Source: Bacteroidota bacterium
GTDB lineage: Bacteria > Bacteroidota > Bacteroidia > Flavobacteriales > Flavobacteriaceae
Length of the DNA stretch: 5,254 nucleotides
Assembly: GCA_021793135.1 (NCBI GenBank)
Contig: JAJYTI010000151.1
Span: 1-5,254 of the forward strand
Direction of reading: 5' to 3'
The notes below the pieces were generated by a model. It was not told where the DNA came from and did not search any database. It saw only the letters and a list, made by a program, of their open reading frames with translations. A program made the position numbers and the translations under genes. Shown here one piece after another: positions 1 to 5,251 of the stretch; position 1 is the stretch's first letter, and the number at the start of each line of letters is the position of its first letter.

Positions 1-44
1 CACTGTATCACAAATAAATCTGTAGAAAAATATACTATAACGCT

Positions 45-52
45 TATCTTTG
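45..52 (+). promoter_or_regulatory. Putative Bacteroidota -7 promoter box for the antiporter
   Basis: TATCTTTG is a full match to the Bacteroidota consensus TAnnTTTG and ends 19 bases before the antiporter start codon, implying a very short leader. The -33 element is weak: TCTG at 19-22, separated by 22 bases, instead of TTTG/TTG. The assignment is inferred from consensus and position only. Confidence 0.5.
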
Positions 53-71
53 TTGCCTTAAAATAGATGAA

Positions 72-1391
72 ATGCAAACAAAGATAAAAGGCAATCTAAA
101 AGCCTTATTACCACTAGTAATATTTATTGTACTTTATTTAGGAGGTTCTTGGTATTTGGGGGATTTCTATCAACTGTCTGTCCTATCTGTTTTTATGCTA
201 GCGATGTTTGTGGCATTTATTCAGTTTCCTCAAACAAAGTTCAATATCAAACTTCGAGAATTTACTAAAGGAGCAGGTGATGAAACTTTATTGATTATGG
301 TTCTCATTTTTTTACTGGCCGGTGCGTTTAGCGAAGTTAGTAAACAAATGGGGGCGGTAGACTCTGTTGTAAACGTTGCATTGCATTATATACCATCTTC
401 TTTTTTGATAGCTGGGTTTTTTATCATCGCTTCGTTTATATCAGTTTCTATTGGTACTTCTGTTGGAACGATTGCGGTTTTAACACCATTAGCCTTAGGT
501 ATGCAAGATAGTATAGGTTCGGCTTTTTTTGTACTATTAGCTGCTATAGTTGGTGGAGCAATGTTTGGAGATAATTTATCTTTCATTTCAGATACTACAA
601 TTGCAGCAACAAGAACGCAAGGAATAAAAATGCGTGATAAATTTCGTGTAAACATTCGTATTGTTGCTATTCCTGCATTAGTTACATTAGTATTATATCT
701 ATTAATCCCTATAGAAGTGCAAAATACTTCCATTGTGGAGCTTTCTTGGTTAGATTATGTGAAGATGATACCATATGTAATTGTGTTTATACTTGCAGTA
801 AATGGGATACATGTAATTATTACACTTTCCTTAGCTTTGGCTAGTTCTTTTATAATTGGTTTTACGACAGGTAGTTTTAATGTATTAGAAGCATTGTCTG
901 CAATGCAAGTTGGTATAGAAAGTATGCTGGAGTTAAGCATTTTGTGCTTAATAATAGGTGGAGTAGTTGGTTTAATTCGTTTTCATGGAGGAATCGCTTA
1001 TTTACTTTCTGCAATCACCAAAAGAATAAATTCTAGCAAACATGCCGAATTTGGAATAGCATTTCTAACGGGAATTGTGAATGCCTGTGTAGCAAACAAT
1101 ACCATAGCTATTCTCATTGTTGGTCCTGTAGCAAAAGAAATTGCAGAGAATAATAATGTGCGTTTAGACCGTTCGGCAAGTATTATGGATACAATTTCTT
1201 GTTTTATTCAGGGTATTCTTCCTTATGGAGCTCAAATATTAACGGTGTTAAGTTTAGTAGGATTTAGTATATCTCCGTTTTCTATAATTCAACATTTATA
1301 CTATCCTTTTTTTATAGGAATAGCCACTTTTGTTTATATTTTCTTTTTCTCGAAGAAAAGTAATGATAAAAAAAAGGCAACTAATTATTAA
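72..1391 (+). CDS. NhaC-family Na+/H+ antiporter (or related cation/organic-anion antiporter)
   Basis: This is an inner-membrane secondary transporter of the NhaC family, expected to exchange Na+ for H+ for pH and sodium homeostasis. Some members instead couple organic-acid exchange (MleN malate/lactate), so the substrate is inferred. The 439-residue protein is almost entirely hydrophobic, with about ten or more membrane segments from residue 11 to 426, and is close to the usual family length. Family hallmarks are visible: a GTS-containing helix with SIGTSVGTIAVLTPL (126-140); the signature FGDNLSFISDTT (165-176), with acidic residues in a membrane context suited to cation binding; ANNTIAILIVGPVAKEI (341-357); and a second half containing DRSASIMDTISCFIQG (366-381), an arrangement consistent with an inverted-repeat fold. 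The C-terminus is a short lysine-rich cytoplasmic tail. ATG 72 is chosen because an upstream ATG at 67 is out of frame and stops at once, and a -7-like box lies 19 bases before it. It is transcribed alone and converges on the next gene. Confidence 0.92.
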   Translation: MQTKIKGNLKALLPLVIFIVLYLGGSWYLGDFYQLSVLSVFMLAMFVAFIQFPQTKFNIKLREFTKGAGDETLLIMVLIFLLAGAFSEVSKQMGAVDSVVNVALHYIPSSFLIAGFFIIASFISVSIGTSVGTIAVLTPLALGMQDSIGSAFFVLLAAIVGGAMFGDNLSFISDTTIAATRTQGIKMRDKFRVNIRIVAIPALVTLVLYLLIPIEVQNTSIVELSWLDYVKMIPYVIVFILAVNGIHVIITLSLALASSFIIGFTTGSFNVLEALSAMQVGIESMLELSILCLIIGGVVGLIRFHGGIAYLLSAITKRINSSKHAEFGIAFLTGIVNACVANNTIAILIVGPVAKEIAENNNVRLDRSASIMDTISCFIQGILPYGAQILTVLSLVGFSISPFSIIQHLYYPFFIGIATFVYIFFFSKKSNDKKKATNY

Positions 1392-1404
1392 TTAGTTGCC
1401 TTTT
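1372..1404. terminator. Bidirectional intrinsic terminator between convergent genes
   Basis: AAAAGGCAACTAAT (1372-1385) and ATTAGTTGCCTTTT (1391-1404) are perfect 14-base inverted arms around a five-base centre, whose outer pair T1386/A1390 can also close. On the + strand the stem runs into four T followed by A/T sequence. On the - strand the run of eight A at 1368-1375 gives an eight-T tract, so it looks stronger for the glutamate-synthase-like gene, whose stop lies 24 bases upstream on that strand. The antiporter stop codon TAA (1389-1391) is inside the hairpin. Confidence 0.85.
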
Positions 1405-1428
1405 AATATATACTATAAAAATGTATAA

Positions 1429-2985
1429 TTAATTGTACATTTCACGTGGTGCAAAATTAGTATGACTTTCTACCAATCTTCCTTCATTTTCAAAGTAGAT
1501 TTCTTCAAAACTCTTCGTGGTTAAACTGTCTACTTTTCTGAAAAACTTATCCGCAGAAACATCATCGAGTGTATTAAACCCACAAGCTTCCATAATCTCG
1601 ATGGTTGCACGTAAAGTATTTTTATGGAATTGTGCTACACGAACAGATTTATCATTTACGTCTAGACCTTTGTACAAGCTTGGATTTTGTGTTGCAACTC
1701 CTACAGGACAAGTATCTTCGTTACATTTAAGCGCTTGAATACATCCAAGGGCAAACATCATTCCTCTAGCACTATAGCATGCATCTGCACCTAATGCAAT
1801 TGCTTTTAGAATATCAAATCCAGTAATGATTCTACTGGAAACAATAACTCGTATATGACGCTTTAATTTGTAAGAAATTAAAGTTTTTGTAACAAAGGTT
1901 AATGCGTCATAAAGAGGCATACCTAAGTTATCTGTAAACTCTAATGGTGCAGCTCCTGTACCACCTTCTGAACCATCTATTGCAATAAAATCTGGAACGA
2001 TTTGGGTATCAACCATTGCTTTACAGATATCAATAAATTCTTGTTTGTCACCAATACAGATTTTAAATCCGACAGGTTTTCCGTTAGATAACTCTCTCAA
2101 ACGCTTTAAGAAATACATCATGCCCTCTGCAGAATTAAACGCTGTATGCGCAGGAGGTGACATTACATCGGTTCCTGGTTCAACGTGACGTATTTTAGCA
2201 ATTTCAGGAGTGTTTTTCGCAGCTGGAAGAATACCACCGTGTCCTGGTTTTGCACCTTGCGAAAGCTTAAGTTCAATCATCTTCACATGTGGAAGATTAG
2301 CCTTCTCTTTAAAAAGATCACCACTAAAGTTTCCTTCTTCATCTCTACATCCAAAATATCCAGTACCTATTTGCCAGATTAGATCACCACCATTTTCGTG
2401 ATATTCACTAATTCCACCTTCCCCTGTGTTATGAGCAAAGTTTTGCATAGCCGCACCCTTATTAAGTGCCTTAATAGCTGCTTTACTTAATGCCCCATAA
2501 CTCATTGCCGAGATATTAAAAATACTTAAGTTGTATGGCTGGCTACATTGTGCATTTCCAACTTTTACACGTAAATCATGATTTTCAATTTTAGTAGGGT
2601 AGATGCTATGTGCAGCCCATTCGTTTCCTGGTGTTTCAGGATCACTTTGCATACCAAATGCAACGGTTTCTCTTTGATTCTTAGCGCGTTGGTATACTAT
2701 AGAGCGTTGACGTCTACTAAAAGGACGACCATCGGTATCAGACTCCCAAAAGTATTGACGCATTTCAGGTCGTATAGATTCAAATAAATATCGGAATTTT
2801 CCAACAATAGGATAATTCTTTAAAATAGCGTGTTTCGATTGTGCGGTATGGTATATAGCTACGATTAAAAGTATAACTGGAATAATCAAAAGCCAGAACC
2901 AATTTGGGGTAAAAATTATACCTAAGGAAGCAATAATTAAATTAAGAACTACAATGCTGCCAATAATTAGATTTCTAACGGTCAT
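1429..2985 (-). CDS. Membrane-anchored FMN-binding glutamate synthase family protein (synthase domain only)
   Basis: The 518-residue protein has two N-terminal membrane helices (about 6-24 and 28-45), a basic linker (about 50-105), and then a glutamate-synthase FMN-barrel domain (about 130-470). Visible hallmarks are NISAMSYGALS (157-167), TGEGG (187-191), GAKPGHGG (244-251), IDGSEGGTGAAP (336-347, the flavin/phosphate loop region) and SSRIITGFDILKAIALGAD (383-401). C415, C421 and C426 have the C-x5-C-x4-C spacing that binds the 3Fe-4S cluster in GltB, followed by PVGVATQ. Full GltB is about 1500 residues. Here the N-terminal Cys-nucleophile glutamine amidotransferase domain and the C-terminal GXGXG domain are absent, so glutamine-dependent synthesis from this chain alone is unlikely. 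The physiological reaction and electron donor are unknown to me. No partner subunit (GltD or amidotransferase) lies in the window. ATG 2985 is chosen because it directly precedes the hydrophobic anchor; no Shine-Dalgarno is seen, as is usual in Bacteroidota. Confidence 0.93.
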   Translation of the reverse strand: MTVRNLIIGSIVVLNLIIASLGIIFTPNWFWLLIIPVILLIVAIYHTAQSKHAILKNYPIVGKFRYLFESIRPEMRQYFWESDTDGRPFSRRQRSIVYQRAKNQRETVAFGMQSDPETPGNEWAAHSIYPTKIENHDLRVKVGNAQCSQPYNLSIFNISAMSYGALSKAAIKALNKGAAMQNFAHNTGEGGISEYHENGGDLIWQIGTGYFGCRDEEGNFSGDLFKEKANLPHVKMIELKLSQGAKPGHGGILPAAKNTPEIAKIRHVEPGTDVMSPPAHTAFNSAEGMMYFLKRLRELSNGKPVGFKICIGDKQEFIDICKAMVDTQIVPDFIAIDGSEGGTGAAPLEFTDNLGMPLYDALTFVTKTLISYKLKRHIRVIVSSRIITGFDILKAIALGADACYSARGMMFALGCIQALKCNEDTCPVGVATQNPSLYKGLDVNDKSVRVAQFHKNTLRATIEIMEACGFNTLDDVSADKFFRKVDSLTTKSFEEIYFENEGRLVESHTNFAPREMYN

Positions 2986-3046
2986 TGCTATGTGTGTTTT
3001 GGAATATGAATTTATTAAGTTTAAGTTAATTTAAATGCATCTTTTT

Positions 3047-3054
3047 TATGTTTG
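3047..3054 (+). promoter_or_regulatory. Orphan -7-like box TATGTTTG
   Basis: This is a full match to TAnnTTTG on the + strand, 243 bases before ATG 3290 and 351 before GTG 3398. No good TTG-type -33 element is present at the proper distance. It is close to the start of the - strand gene but points away from it. It may be a chance match in T-rich DNA or the promoter of a small RNA or long leader. Confidence 0.2.
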
Positions 3055-3149
3055 ACGCATAATACTTGCATTATCTTTTATTATTTAATTCTTAATATAT
3101 TGATGTTATAATTGTTTATTTTTCATTAAAGTTCCAGTATTTCAATAAT

Positions 3150-3157
3150 CAAACATA
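3150..3157 (-). promoter_or_regulatory. Putative -7 box for the glutamate-synthase-like gene
   Basis: Read on the - strand this is TATGTTTG, a full match to TAnnTTTG. It would give a leader of roughly 155-160 bases before the start codon at 2985. There is no clean TTG -33 element; the expected place is a run of T (A on + at 3175-3180). It lies in the left arm of the 12-base inverted repeat whose other arm carries TATGTTTT on the + strand. Confidence 0.35.
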
Positions 3158-3271
3158 GAAACATTAAATCGTATAAAAAAGAGATTTACCATACTTATTT
3201 CAACTTATTTCATCGATTATTAAAATGCAAAACATTAGGATTAATATTATAAACAATAAGTTTCTATGTTT
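3151..3271. repeat. 12-base inverted repeat with 97-base spacer
   Basis: AAACATAGAAAC (3151-3162) and GTTTCTATGTTT (3260-3271) are perfect reverse complements. Pairing stops at once on both sides: C3150/T3272 outside and A3163/A3259 inside. Read outward, each arm is GTTTCTATGTTT followed by G or T, so each carries a -7-like box facing its own flanking gene. A paired regulator or promoter motif is more likely than a hairpin, given the long spacer. Confidence 0.6.
3193..3212. repeat. Tandem 10-base direct repeat, two copies
   Basis: ACTTATTTCA occurs twice head to tail without a mismatch (3193-3202 and 3203-3212). The period of ten is close to one turn of the helix, so both copies would face the same side of the DNA. 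It sits between the outward -7-like boxes, where a regulator site would be expected, but no regulator is known and a simple local duplication is possible. Confidence 0.55.
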
Positions 3272-3272
3272 T
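3265..3272 (+). promoter_or_regulatory. Putative -7 box for the small membrane protein gene
   Basis: TATGTTTT matches seven of the eight TAnnTTTG positions and faces the small membrane protein gene. It ends 17 bases before ATG 3290, much like the 19-base distance at the antiporter, and 125 bases before GTG 3398. The -33 region is not recognisable. It is the right-hand partner of the - strand box at 3157-3150. Confidence 0.3.
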
Positions 3273-3397
3273 AATAACTTAGCAATCTAATGATAAATAG
3301 TAGTCGGCGTATTTGCATTGAGTTTACACATGTTATACTCTTTATTTTCATTAAAATATTTGTAAGTTTAGACAAATCGAATCATAAAGAAAACAAC

Positions 3398-3553
3398 GTG
3401 AAACATATTTTGTCAACTATACTTTATATTATTTTATCAGTAGCAACAGGCTTACTTATTTATTTAGGAGTTAAACAGGGCTTGCAGCCACCAATATGGA
3501 CAGGTGTTGGATTTATAGCAATTGTAGGTTTGTTATTAGTTAGAAAAAAATAA
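3398..3553 (+). CDS. Small two-helix membrane protein, function unknown
   Basis: From GTG 3398 this gives 51 residues that I do not recognise by function. There are two hydrophobic segments (about residues 4-24 and 32-47) joined by a short polar turn, KQGLQPP. The ends are positive (MKH at the start, RKK at the stop), which predicts a hairpin with both ends in the cytoplasm. GTG is preferred because the two-helix unit begins immediately with MKH and an A-rich AAAGAAAAC leader precedes it. The frame stays open upstream to ATG 3290 (87 residues). The extra 36 residues contain rare CGG/CGT arginine codons and a low-complexity hydrophobic stretch, so they look less like real coding sequence. However, a -7-like box ending at 3272 would suit the ATG. 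The gene converges on hsp20 and its stop codon lies in that gene's terminator hairpin. The short length leaves some doubt that it is expressed. Confidence 0.6.
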   Translation: MKHILSTILYIILSVATGLLIYLGVKQGLQPPIWTGVGFIAIVGLLLVRKK

Positions 3554-3582
3554 GTTCCACCCAATTTATGGAGTGGAACTTA
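3551..3582 (-). terminator. Intrinsic terminator of the Hsp20 gene, overlapping the stop of the convergent gene
   Basis: TAAGTTCCAC (3551-3560) pairs perfectly with GTGGAACTTA (3573-3582). Two further C-G pairs (3561-3562 with 3570-3571) form if A3572 is bulged, leaving a seven-base loop. On the - strand the hairpin is followed by seven T (A run 3544-3550), a classic terminator 26 bases beyond the Hsp20 stop. On the + strand no T run follows, so it should work poorly for the small membrane protein gene. That gene's TAA (3551-3553) forms the base of the stem. Confidence 0.82.
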
Positions 3583-3608
3583 AGATTACATTTCTTCCTT
3601 CATTAGAA

Positions 3609-4031
3609 TTAAGAAATTGTTATTTCTCTTACTTTTTCTGTTTCATTAACCTTTTTAGGTAAAGTTAACTTCAGTTCTCCCTTATCATACTTAGCATCTA
3701 TTTGTTCTATATCAGCATTATCTGGAAGAGTGAAAGATCTAGAAAATTTAGTGTAACCATATTCTCTTCGTGTGAATTTACCTTCGGTTTCTTTGTTTTC
3801 AGACTTAGACTCACTAGATATGGTCAATATTTTATTTTCTAAAGTAATTTTAAAGTCTTCTTTGCTTAAACCTGGTGCAGCCATATGAATCTCAAAAGAA
3901 GAATCGGTTTCTTTTAAGTTTACTGCAGGTACAGATAATCTGTTTGCAACTTTATCAATCAAATCTTCGTTAAAAATATCTCCCAATATATTAGGGAAGA
4001 AGTCATTTCTATTCCATCTTACTAAACTCAT
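3609..4031 (-). CDS. Hsp20/alpha-crystallin family small heat-shock protein
   Basis: This is an ATP-independent cytoplasmic holdase that binds unfolding proteins and passes them to the DnaK or ClpB refolding systems. The 140-residue length is typical of bacterial Hsp20. Order of parts: a short N-terminal arm starting MSLVRWNRND, with phenylalanine-rich DFFPNILGDIF (10-20); an alpha-crystallin domain (about 34-126) with AAPGLSKEDFKI (51-62), FTRREYGYTKFSRSFTLP (86-103) and the conserved A-x4-GEL core, here AKYDKGELKLTLP (113-125); and a C-terminal IxI anchor I137-T-I139 that docks on neighbouring dimers in the oligomer. All parts expected for an active chaperone are present. The start ATG follows an A-rich leader without Shine-Dalgarno. 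It is transcribed alone, divergent from the ABC ATPase, with its own terminator. Stress control is expected from the family, but I see no CIRCE element (the HrcA operator). Confidence 0.95.
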   Translation of the reverse strand: MSLVRWNRNDFFPNILGDIFNEDLIDKVANRLSVPAVNLKETDSSFEIHMAAPGLSKEDFKITLENKILTISSESKSENKETEGKFTRREYGYTKFSRSFTLPDNADIEQIDAKYDKGELKLTLPKKVNETEKVREITIS

Positions 4032-4085
4032 AATATAAATGTTTTAATTGTTTTTAATTTTTATTAATGTTCGTTTGTATTAAGA

Positions 4086-4093
4086 CAAAATTA
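4086..4093 (-). promoter_or_regulatory. Putative -7 promoter box for hsp20
   Basis: The - strand reads TAATTTTG, a full match to TAnnTTTG, 54 bases before the Hsp20 start codon. The nearest TTTG that could act as -33 is at 4123-4120, separated by 26 bases, which is longer than the usual 17-23. A weak imperfect inverted repeat (CGAAG 4098-4102, CTTCG 4124-4128) lies across the spacer and could hold a regulator. Confidence 0.4.
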
Positions 4094-4168
4094 ATGCCGA
4101 AGAATAAGATGCATATTCACAAACTTCGCTTTGTTTTTAGGTAAACTTCTAAAATATAGTGTTTTACG

Positions 4169-4203
4169 TATATATAATTAAAGTTGTTGTTTAATTATAT
4201 ATA
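4169..4203. repeat. Perfect 14-base AT-only inverted repeat with 7-base loop
   Basis: TATATATAATTAAA (4169-4182) and TTTAATTATATATA (4190-4203) are exact reverse complements around the loop GTTGTTG. Pairing ends at G4168/G4204. Every stem base is A or T and no T tract follows on either strand, so it does not look like a normal terminator. It could be a regulator operator, a cruciform or DNA-unwinding site, or the remnant of a lost gene's end. It lies 138 bases from the Hsp20 start and 143 from the ABC start, near the centre of the divergent gap. Confidence 0.75.
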
Positions 4204-4259
4204 GCTGACTATTTGTCTTATATTTCCTATTTTATAGTGACTTTTTGACTCATTTAATG

Positions 4260-4291
4260 TTGAGTATACAAAAAGATCTCCTAATTATTTG
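4260..4291 (+). promoter_or_regulatory. Weak promoter candidate for the ABC ATPase
   Basis: TTG at 4260-4262 (in ATGTTGAG) stands 21 bases before ATTATTTG at 4284-4291. The TTTG half fits TAnnTTTG, but the leading TA is AT. The ATPase start is 54 bases downstream, the same distance as between the hsp20 box and its start. A short inverted repeat ACTCA/TGAGT (4248-4252, 4261-4265) overlaps the -33 region. This is the best candidate in the gap but not a strong one. Confidence 0.25.
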
Positions 4292-4324
4292 TAACGTTCT
4301 TGATTAAATAATGTCTAATTTTAA

Positions 4325-4332
4325 AGAAAGGA
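4325..4332 (+). promoter_or_regulatory. Shine-Dalgarno-like purine stretch before the ABC ATPase
   Basis: AGAAAGGA contains an AGGA core and is the only Shine-Dalgarno-like site before a gene in the window. It ends 13 bases before ATG 4346, longer than the usual 5-9, so its role in initiation is doubtful. The next in-frame alternatives would cut into the conserved ATPase start, so 4346 remains the best start. Confidence 0.25.
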
Positions 4333-4345
4333 CACTATATACAAT

Positions 4346-5251
4346 ATGGATAAAGAAATAATTTTAGAGGTGGAGCATCTCAGTAAACGTTTTGGTAACG
4401 TTCGAGCTGTAAACGATATTTCGTTCAAAATTAAACGGGGGAATATTTACGGCTTACTAGGACCAAATGGTAGTGGAAAATCTACTACTTTAGGAATGGT
4501 TCTTGGCGTTGTAAATAAAACAGGAGGAAAAGTATTGTGGTACAATGGAACGAAATCTACACATGAAGCACTTAAAAGGGTAGGAGCGCTTATAGAGCGT
4601 CCAAACTTTTATCCATATATGAATGCAGAGCAAAATTTAAAGCTCGTATGTAAAATAAAAGGAATAACCTATAATACTATTGACTCTGTTTTGGAGACAG
4701 TAGATTTATTAGACAAGAAAAAAATAAAGTTTAGCGCTTTTTCTTTAGGAATGAAACAACGGCTAGCTATTGCTTCAGCCTTACTAAATAAACCAGAAAT
4801 CTTAATTTTAGATGAACCGACAAATGGATTGGATCCGCAGGGTATACATCAAATACGTAAGCTAATAACAGATATTGCAAAGCGAGGAACTACAATTCTT
4901 TTAGCTTCCCATTTGTTGTCCGAAGTAGAAAAGGTGTGCACCGATATATTAATTATTCGTAGAGGAAAGTTATTACATCAAACAAAAGTTGATGAACTTA
5001 ATATTGAGGGTTCTTTTATAGAATTAAAAGCACCTAACGAACACGAGTTAATTAGAGCATTAGAACTTCATCCTCATATTCAAAAAGTAGATTCAACGAA
5101 TAAGCCAGTATATAAAGTTTACTTTAACACTGTAATACCAGCAGAAGCAATTAATAAATACTTGGCTCAACAGGGTGTATATGTGAGTCATTTAAGAGAA
5201 AATAAAACAAACCTAGAAGATTACTTCTTGCAATTAACCAATACTCCATAA
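4346..5251 (+). CDS. ABC transporter ATP-binding protein, BcrA/NatA-like exporter type
   Basis: This is the cytoplasmic ATPase subunit that dimerises and drives a separate membrane permease. The substrate is unknown; relatives include bacitracin-resistance (BcrA) and sodium-export (NatA) ATPases. The 301 residues hold a complete nucleotide-binding domain: Walker A GPNGSGKST (39-47); a Q-loop region reading ALIERPNFY (81-89), where E84 stands at or near the usual glutamine, a feature also seen in BcrA-type proteins; signature FSLGMKQRL (132-140, LSGGQ-like); Walker B ILILDEP (152-158) with catalytic E157; D-loop GLD (161-163); and switch H189 in LLASHLLSE. A C-terminal domain of about 90 residues (from about 210) follows, as in this subfamily, and ends EDYFLQLTN. 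No membrane segment is present, so a permease partner is needed. The stop codon is three bases before the window end, and the final bases CAT leave room for an ATG at 5253, consistent with a tightly coupled permease gene. It is not a close match to the gliding protein GldA as I remember it. Confidence 0.93.
   Translation: MDKEIILEVEHLSKRFGNVRAVNDISFKIKRGNIYGLLGPNGSGKSTTLGMVLGVVNKTGGKVLWYNGTKSTHEALKRVGALIERPNFYPYMNAEQNLKLVCKIKGITYNTIDSVLETVDLLDKKKIKFSAFSLGMKQRLAIASALLNKPEILILDEPTNGLDPQGIHQIRKLITDIAKRGTTILLASHLLSEVEKVCTDILIIRRGKLLHQTKVDELNIEGSFIELKAPNEHELIRALELHPHIQKVDSTNKPVYKVYFNTVIPAEAINKYLAQQGVYVSHLRENKTNLEDYFLQLTNTP

Larger units (their letters stand above)
2986..3397. other. Divergent intergenic region between the glutamate-synthase-like gene and the small membrane protein
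   Basis: This very AT-rich gap separates two divergently transcribed genes. If the small protein starts at ATG 3290, the gap is 304 bases. I see no tRNA or other recognisable RNA gene and no conserved ORF. It holds three TATGTTT(G/T) boxes (3047-3054 +, 3157-3150 -, 3265-3272 +), a 12-base inverted repeat with arms 3151-3162 and 3260-3271, and a tandem 10-base repeat at 3193-3212 between the arms. It most likely contains the promoters and regulatory sites of both flanking genes. Confidence 0.6.
4032..4345. other. Divergent intergenic region between hsp20 and the ABC ATPase
   Basis: This 314-base AT-rich gap contains no convincing ORF or RNA gene. It holds the A/T-rich hsp20 leader and -7 box on the left, a perfect 14-base AT-only inverted repeat at 4169-4203 in the middle, and a weak promoter candidate and purine-rich stretch for the ABC ATPase on the right. 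Confidence 0.6.

Noticed and set aside
386..733. Open frame of 115 codons on the - strand inside the antiporter gene
   Set aside because: It lies wholly antisense to a well-supported membrane protein. Its translation has no recognisable domain, and such frames are common opposite hydrophobic coding sequence.
755..940. Short - strand open frame inside the antiporter gene
   Set aside because: It is antisense to conserved coding sequence, is 61 residues long, and has no motif or promoter.
1517..2787. Several + strand open frames of 63-73 codons (1517-1738, 2185-2382, 2210-2401, 2578-2787)
   Set aside because: All lie opposite the glutamate-synthase-like gene, two overlap each other, and none shows a domain or a supported start.
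2986..3397. Possible riboswitch, tRNA or structured RNA in the large divergent gap
   Set aside because: No tRNA-like arms or known riboswitch core is visible, GC content is very low, and the only long inverted arms are 97 bases apart with nothing stable between them.
4323..4332. Glu at the ABC Q-loop position as a sign of a defective ATPase
   Set aside because: A glutamate in LIExPxFY-like sequence is a family trait of BcrA-type ATPases, and all other catalytic motifs are intact. It is not evidence of decay.
4032..4345. CIRCE or other known heat-shock operator upstream of hsp20
   Set aside because: I looked for TTAGCACTC-N9-GAGTGCTAA or a close variant and found none on either strand.
4346..5251. 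ABC ATPase as the gliding-motility protein GldA
   Set aside because: The length is similar, but the Q-loop region (IERPNFY) and N-terminal sequence resemble BcrA-type exporters, not the GldA sequence as I remember it. No other gld gene is present.
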